Source of the DNA: Synchiropus splendidus
Lineage: Eukaryota > Chordata > Actinopteri > Syngnathiformes > Callionymidae
Length of the DNA stretch: 64,000 nt
Reading direction: 5' to 3'
Assembly (NCBI RefSeq): GCF_027744825.2
Contig: NC_071335.1
Location: 31,757,501-31,821,500 of the forward strand
In this document: positions 59,001 to 64,000 of the stretch, one piece after another
How the letters are laid out: each line of letters begins with the position of its first letter
How positions within the stretch are numbered: position 1 is the first letter of the stretch
Position numbers and translations under genes: made by a program
Notes under the pieces: model-generated
Seen by the model: only the letters and a program-made list of their open reading frames with translations
The model's database searches: none
What the model was told of the DNA's origin: nothing

Positions 59001-62000
59001 TGAAATCATAATGAACGATAAAAAAAGGATATTATTAACAACAGAGCTCAGTCATAAATACTTGTGATCAGTGCTAGTTTCACTCTTAACATTGGCCACA
59101 GCGATAAGGCAACCGGCAGCAGAAGGCCTGCGGGCCCCATTTTGTTTTGGTCTGCATTGAAGCAGTACTTCAATGTTCCCTTTTTCCAGTCGTCTTTGAG
59201 ATTTTTTTTTTTTCGGAACAGCTGTGTGTTTTTTTCCCAGAATGGCACCGTGTAGTACGTCACCATAAAACACGAGAGCTTAAACAAAAACCAAATTCAA
59301 AAAAATACAAATTCATTTTACAGTTTTGAGCTCGTAAAGTCATTCATTTTTCTCAGATGAAGATAAGCCTGTGATCTCTCCCAGAGCAAGTTGTTGGTTT
59401 TGTCTTCTCCCCCATGGTGGCTGGGTATTTGAAGGAAGTCAATGGAAGTAATGTTAAAAAGGAGGCGTAATAAATGGACGGGATGGTATCTCAAGGAGGA
59501 TCATGTGAGAGCCCCATCCCCTGGTTCCATCAGTGTGTCCAAATATGGAGGCATCTGGGATTGCACAAGGCTTGTTCTCAAGACCCGACACTGACCAGAG
59601 AGAAAACTGCAGGATGGAGGAAGAGAGTGGGGGATTTCTCGCTATTGAGAGACTTCCCTGGGACTAAGTCATGATAAATAGGAAATAAATGGTTATTCAG
59701 TGGACACGGCAAGACTAGTTGTGTTCTATTTTTAGTGCAGGTTTACTGAGAAGACCATGGAAATAAGTCACTTGGTACAAACTTGTCTATGATTTTAAGG
59801 TGGTGAAAATGTGAGTGTGTGTGTGGGCGTCCATCAACACCATGGGAAGAAGAACAAGGGACGTTGTGCTCACAAGTGTTTAGTGCAACTAAAGAAGTGT
59901 GATGTTAATGGGTGAAGGTCAAGATCAGCCTTCTGTCAATTTGGAAATTCACTGCTTAAAACAATGATAGCTTCTTATAAAAGAGTGCATCGTGTATGTT
60001 GGTTTATTTTTATGGTTTTATGACATAAAACTGTCACGCCCTCCGCTATTAAACAGACAGCAATCATTGACTAATATCTAATGATGGTGCCAAACGCGAT
60101 AATGAAACATCGCCCCACCTGGGGTGACTCATGTCTTGAGGAAATGTCAAGTGTCTGTGTGCGTCTGTCACGTCTGCAGCACTAGACAGCCAGATGTGGC
60201 TTGCTTCCAGAAAAGGAAGTCCCATCTGTGAAAGCTGGAGGAGAGAATGTGCTTGCCATTAATGTGCATCATCATGCCGCAGACGTCCTCCACTGCACTC
60301 CCTTCGCTTGTCCTGGAATCTTTGGTGCCCCTGGTGGGAAAATGATTTTTTTCTTGAATATGGGTGTCACACGTTTGTATATATACACACACAGTACAGG
60401 TAGCTTCTTCAGGACTTCAGTGTGAGGGTGGCGCTTCATTTCCAGCAGCTGCAACGGAACGTGCAGATGGACAATATATGAAGATACCAGTAGAAAAGAC
60501 AAGTGCTATTGCTACTGGAATCATCCATCCAGTTTAACAAGACTGTTGTATATTTACTTAGAAAAACACACCCAGTGCAGCACAAGATCGTCTGTAAACT
60601 ACAGTCTACCCAGCTGTGTGAGGCGCTTCACAACAAACCTGAAAGCTGGTTGCATTTCAAGGTCTGTTTTAGGGCTCGGTATAAGCGCTTGATAAAGCTG
60701 ATATGTGAGGCATGCTCTTCCCAGTGGCCTTCAAAGTTCTCCTGGTGTCTCTCCCCCCCTCCTCATTAATCTGCCTTTTACCCTGCGACCAAGACCCAGT
60801 CGCTCTGTGCGTGGCTCACCCACATGCACACTATACATGGGAATGTATAGTGTGCATGTGGGTGACTCAGCCTCCAAGACTGGCTCATTGACTGCAGGTG
60901 CAAGACAGGGCTGCATGGTGGCGGCCAATATATACAAAATTGTTTTGGTCAATTTTTATTCATGATTTTGCATGATGCTAGAGAAAACATTTGTGTTTTT
61001 GTTGCCTTACTCGCATGATCTAATCTAATCTGACCAATCCAAAATGAAAATGTAAACATTAGTAGACGATAATTAATAATAAAAAGAAATCAATAAATAA
61101 ATAAAATGCAAGAATTTAGCATTTATCTAGTTGTAAGTGGAATAAATATGCAATGAGAGAGTGAAATAACCCAGTGGAATACAGGAACGAATGCAGTGCT
61201 AATGTCTCTCTCTATTTCCCTCCGATTGTTGTAGTTAGTTTGTTATTAGTGTTGTAGTTGAGACCAATGAGGGGGCAGAATACAGAATACTGAGGCATAA
61301 TTCTATATATAATGATACACAGACTTTTTTCTTACCGCAAATTGAATTGTGCTTTTATTTTACATTCTCCCAGTGAGGACGTTCTCTTAGTGAGGAGCAT
61401 TTGTTGCAAGTTCTTCAGTCACGTTGTCACAGAATTTCAGCGGATTCACCCTATTTGAGGACTTAAATGGTCAAAACAACCAATAATATGTGGCCTTCCT
61501 TGGATGGACGTTGACATCTGAAATGACTTGAAAATACTGATATTGATCAGTGTTCACTTTTTTCAATGTTATTCTACCAGATGGGGTCCCAATAGATGTT
61601 GTGAGCATCATGCTCTTGTGTCTCCCAATGAAACCCTTCAGCCCTCTCCAGAACATGATCTGGTGGTGCGTTCCAGTTGTGCTTGTCTCCTGATGTAGTA
61701 ATTCCTATTCAGAAAGTTGGAGAATCCTCTCCAGCACGCAATCCCAGATGGCTTCCCAGGAAGTGGACGTTTCGAATCAATGAAATACCCAAAAGTAACA
61801 AATATTTTCTCAGAATTTGTGTTTGGTCTCCATCCATCTGGTTTGGTATTTATCAAGAAGCTGCTTCAGTCCAGACAAGGCACATGAGAATGACGTTCGT
61901 GGACAGCACTTCATCTTCTTTTCCCACTTCGACTATGGGAATGCATTGAAATCGGCTGTGCAGATTCCCATTCCCAGCTCCCAATGCTGGGGTAACTGGA

Positions 62001-62802
62001 ATGCAGCATTGGACAACTAACCGTGTTCACATCGTGCTCCTCTCGCAGCCTAATGGTACAGGTGTCGTGGAGTTGTCATGTGGAGAAAGGCTATGACGGA
62101 GTGGACTGTGGTGGCTACAGGTTACCCACATAATACAATGGTTTAATTCCGTAGTTTGCAACAATAGTTTATTTGCCGATTTATTTATTTTTTTCATGTT
62201 CCCTTCCAACTACATGATCCATGTCATACATGGCCGCTTCCATCACCGCTGTAAAACCTCCGGGTTGTTTTTTAAGTTAGCTAGCTCAGAGCCATTTAAC
62301 CATGGATTGAGTTCATGGTTATTTCTTTCATACCAACCTGCTAAGTTGCCATGTTCCGGTCCTACTTTTCGGCTGACTTGAATTCCGTCTTTGCCTGTAT
62401 CAATCCTCAGGGTCTAAAAAAATGTGAGAATGAGCTGCGAATGATGGATGAGCTGGAAAGAAAGAATTCATTGGAGATGTTGAGGTGCTTTTGGTGTGAT
62501 GTCTTTTTTCGCCTGGAAAAGTAAGGTTTATTGATCAGTAGAAATGGGGACACAATTGTGCTTGGAATGTATTATGGGATAGAAGATAATGGTTAAGAAT
62601 ATCTGCAATATATTATAGTTGGCATTTTTGTGACCTAATATTGTCGCCACAAACAGGGATACCCTGGAAAGGCCGTCCCTGTCAAAGATATGCAACTGGT
62701 GTTCCATAACTACACCTGCGGTCCATCATTAGAGACTGAATATTGTGATTTGATGAGTTACTTGTCAGAAGCCTGTTGCCCATTCAACACGAGCACCTGC
62801 AG

Positions 62803-62837
<35 letters not shown>

Positions 62838-64000
62838 GACAGGCTGATAGCAGCTGGCTTAGGGCCACCAGTCTAATCCAGTGTTTGTGTATGTCCTTGT
62901 TGGCTCGACACAAGTGTGAACATGGCCTGAGCTCCGTACTGATTTGCAAACATGAGCGGTGAAACACTCAGTGTTGAATTACCACCTCGATGTCAAAGTG
63001 CGTGTGATGGCAAACACGACGGGATGGTGCCATTGTTTGTACACAGAGTGGAAAGGACTCATCTCCTCACAGATAAGACATTGAAGAGTTTAGGAGCCTC
63101 CATGATTTACAGTTAAAAACGCGGCGAAAATATGGAAATGGAAACAACAACATCCTGTGTTGGTATTCAGAGATGATGAAAATATGAAGGAATATATAGC
63201 TAGAGAATGACAGAAGAACAGATGTACAGTACTTGAGCTGGGATGTTTGTGTCTCCTCAGGGATGAGAACGTACCTGATTTCAGGAAAGATGTGGGAGTG
63301 CGATGTGCAATGTAGCTGCCCCCAGATGAGAGCACCAGGTGGGGAGATTGTGGGTGTCAGTCATCCCTCCTGTCCTCATGGGCCTGACCTCATACTTGGA
63401 GGCGCACAAGCTGCAGAACCTTTACTGCTCCACCAGCCTGCCGACAGAACCGGGGTAAGCACCTGAACTGTCAGACTCTCGCATTTCTATGTGCGTATAT
63501 TTGAAGTATTATAGATGTAAACGTTCTTCTCTCCAGCCTCCGAGCTGTAGCTTGGTTGTGTCCTCTGCTGGGGACCAGAGTTGTGATGTTGCTGTGCTCA
63601 ACGGCTGCCAGGAAGAACACAAGACAAGCAGCAGCAAGGTACGTAATGGGACTCAAAACTAAAATTCTGCAGTTCATATGTCTGTCCTAGTGGTGCTGCA
63701 TCTTCTCGCAAACAACAGAGGAAGTGCACCACTGTCAAGTTACTCCTCTGCTGTGTTCTATCAGTTCTATTTGAGGGTTAAGTTGGATGTTTGTCACATC
63801 ATAAATAGCGGAAATAGCTTACAGTATAAGCATATAGTGGCTGAATCAAGACGCTGTGAATTCTCTATTTATTCATGTTTTGAATCGAGAATCGATTTTT
63901 ATTTGAACCCTTGCATTTTTTTGCCCGCAGTGTCTCTCAGGCCACAGTCCCAGAGCGGCCAACGGTCTGCTGAGCCCCCCCCTGGATGACCCGGTGGGAG
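53056..64000 (+). CDS. adcy9: adenylyl cyclase type 9, 5' part (runs off the window)
   Basis: Coding exons seen: 53056-54904, 63261-63454, 63537-63638 and 63931 to the window end. Exon 1 gives 616 residues. The N-terminus has YSISSSCSSDSRPP, and WDPKFDSPILEEACQERCFP is followed by PQTQRRFRYVLFY; both fit ADCY9. About six membrane segments (130-325) precede the linker MHGKDLEVEKALKERMIHSV. The C1a catalytic domain has the metal-binding aspartates in ILFADIVGF (about 447-455) and LGDCYYCVAGCPEP, and ends with FDVWSNDVNLANLMEQLGVAG. The later exons continue with GMRTYLISGK, a Cys-rich PPSCSLVV segment, NGCQEEHK and AANGLLSPPLDD, matching the C1b region. The enzyme makes cAMP from ATP at the plasma membrane; ADCY9 is widely expressed and weakly forskolin-sensitive. 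The start ATG at 53056 is preceded by an in-frame GTG codon only. The second membrane block and C2 domain lie beyond 64000. Confidence 0.95.
57317..57347. repeat. perfect 14-bp hairpin with 3-nt loop
   Basis: TAAGGTTCAAGACT at 57317-57330 is followed by GTT and then its exact complement at 57334-57347. Confidence 0.85.
58362..58394. repeat. 12-bp inverted repeat
   Basis: CTTATCATGGAG (58362-58373) and CTCCATGATAAG (58383-58394) are separated by 9 nt. ATGGAGCTAAAG also occurs twice in direct orientation just around the left arm (58349 and 58368). Confidence 0.75.
60690..60960 (+). mobile_element. possible decayed non-LTR reverse-transcriptase fragment
   Basis: The plus frame contains SKTGSLTAGARQGCMVAANIY. 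The ..GxxQGCxxAxxxY pattern resembles the GV.QGC.L.P.LF block of non-LTR reverse transcriptases. Only this block is recognisable, the ends are undefined, and it may be chance. A perfect inverted repeat (60816-60865) lies directly before it. Confidence 0.35.
60816..60865. repeat. perfect 23-bp inverted repeat with 4-nt loop
   Basis: The arm at 60816-60838 (starting TCACCCACATGC) is exactly complementary to 60843-60865 (ending GCATGTGGGTGA), separated only by GGGA. It could form a cruciform or a long RNA hairpin. No flanking target duplication is seen. Confidence 0.9.
62804..62834 (+). repeat. (GT)n microsatellite
   Basis: About 15 GT units within the large adcy9 intron. Confidence 0.95.

Larger units (their letters stand above)
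54905..63260 (+). other. adcy9: large adcy9 intron
   Basis: 8.36 kb of AT-rich intron between the main coding exon and GMRTYLISGK exon. It holds three inverted repeats (57317-57347, 58362-58394, 60816-60865), a reverse-transcriptase-like fragment near 60820-60960 and a GT microsatellite. No internal gene is supported. Confidence 0.6.

Noticed and set aside
60816..60865. Hairpin as a microRNA gene
   Set aside because: Fully perfect arms and a 4-nt loop are unlike normal animal pre-miRNAs. It is better explained as an inverted duplication.

Overview
The window looks like a ray-finned (teleost) fish genome. Genes have many short exons with GT-AG introns. The gene set matches vertebrate orthologues, and the interspersed repeats are of fish type: an RTE-clade LINE, Tigger-like and hAT-like miniature transposons, and long TA and TTTTG microsatellites. 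I saw no prokaryotic features, rRNA, tRNA or CRISPR array. All assignments rest on reading translated exons, splice sites and remembered family features; no database search was run.

Layout. 1-11 kb is mostly intergenic. It has a possible last exon of an upstream gene (44-117), a 5'-truncated RTE LINE with a 13-bp target-site duplication (3823-4706), and scattered repeat fragments. 11.0-14.4 kb (minus strand) is a seven-exon gene for a small secreted protein of perlecan-type immunoglobulin domains. A Tigger-like MITE sits in the intron that splits its second domain. 16.25-20.09 kb (minus) is a PBC-class TALE homeobox gene, probably pbx4, which I could follow to a short PBX1b-like C-terminus. 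21.7-25.8 kb (plus) is mvb12a (ESCRT-I subunit), divergent from pbx4, with a ZNF143-type promoter motif. 28.6-35.9 kb (plus) is tfap4 (bHLH-ZIP factor AP-4). 37.2-48.6 kb (plus) is srl (sarcalumenin), with a 2.19-kb acidic exon built from a 57-bp coding minisatellite. 51.3 kb to the end (plus) is the 5' half of adcy9 (adenylyl cyclase 9), which runs off the window.

Context. As I recall, TFAP4, SRL and ADCY9 lie close together on human 16p13.3, and PBX4 and MVB12A both lie on 19p13.11. The window therefore seems to join two blocks that are separate in human. Functionally the genes are unrelated: transcription factors (pbx4, tfap4), endosomal sorting (mvb12a), sarcoplasmic-reticulum calcium handling (srl), cAMP signalling (adcy9) and an extracellular Ig protein.

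No new multi-gene system was recognised. The most unusual items are the expanded acidic repeat exon of srl, which can be skipped in frame, the PBX1b-like tail of pbx4, the small perlecan-like Ig gene, and two perfect inverted duplications inside decayed reverse-transcriptase fragments.
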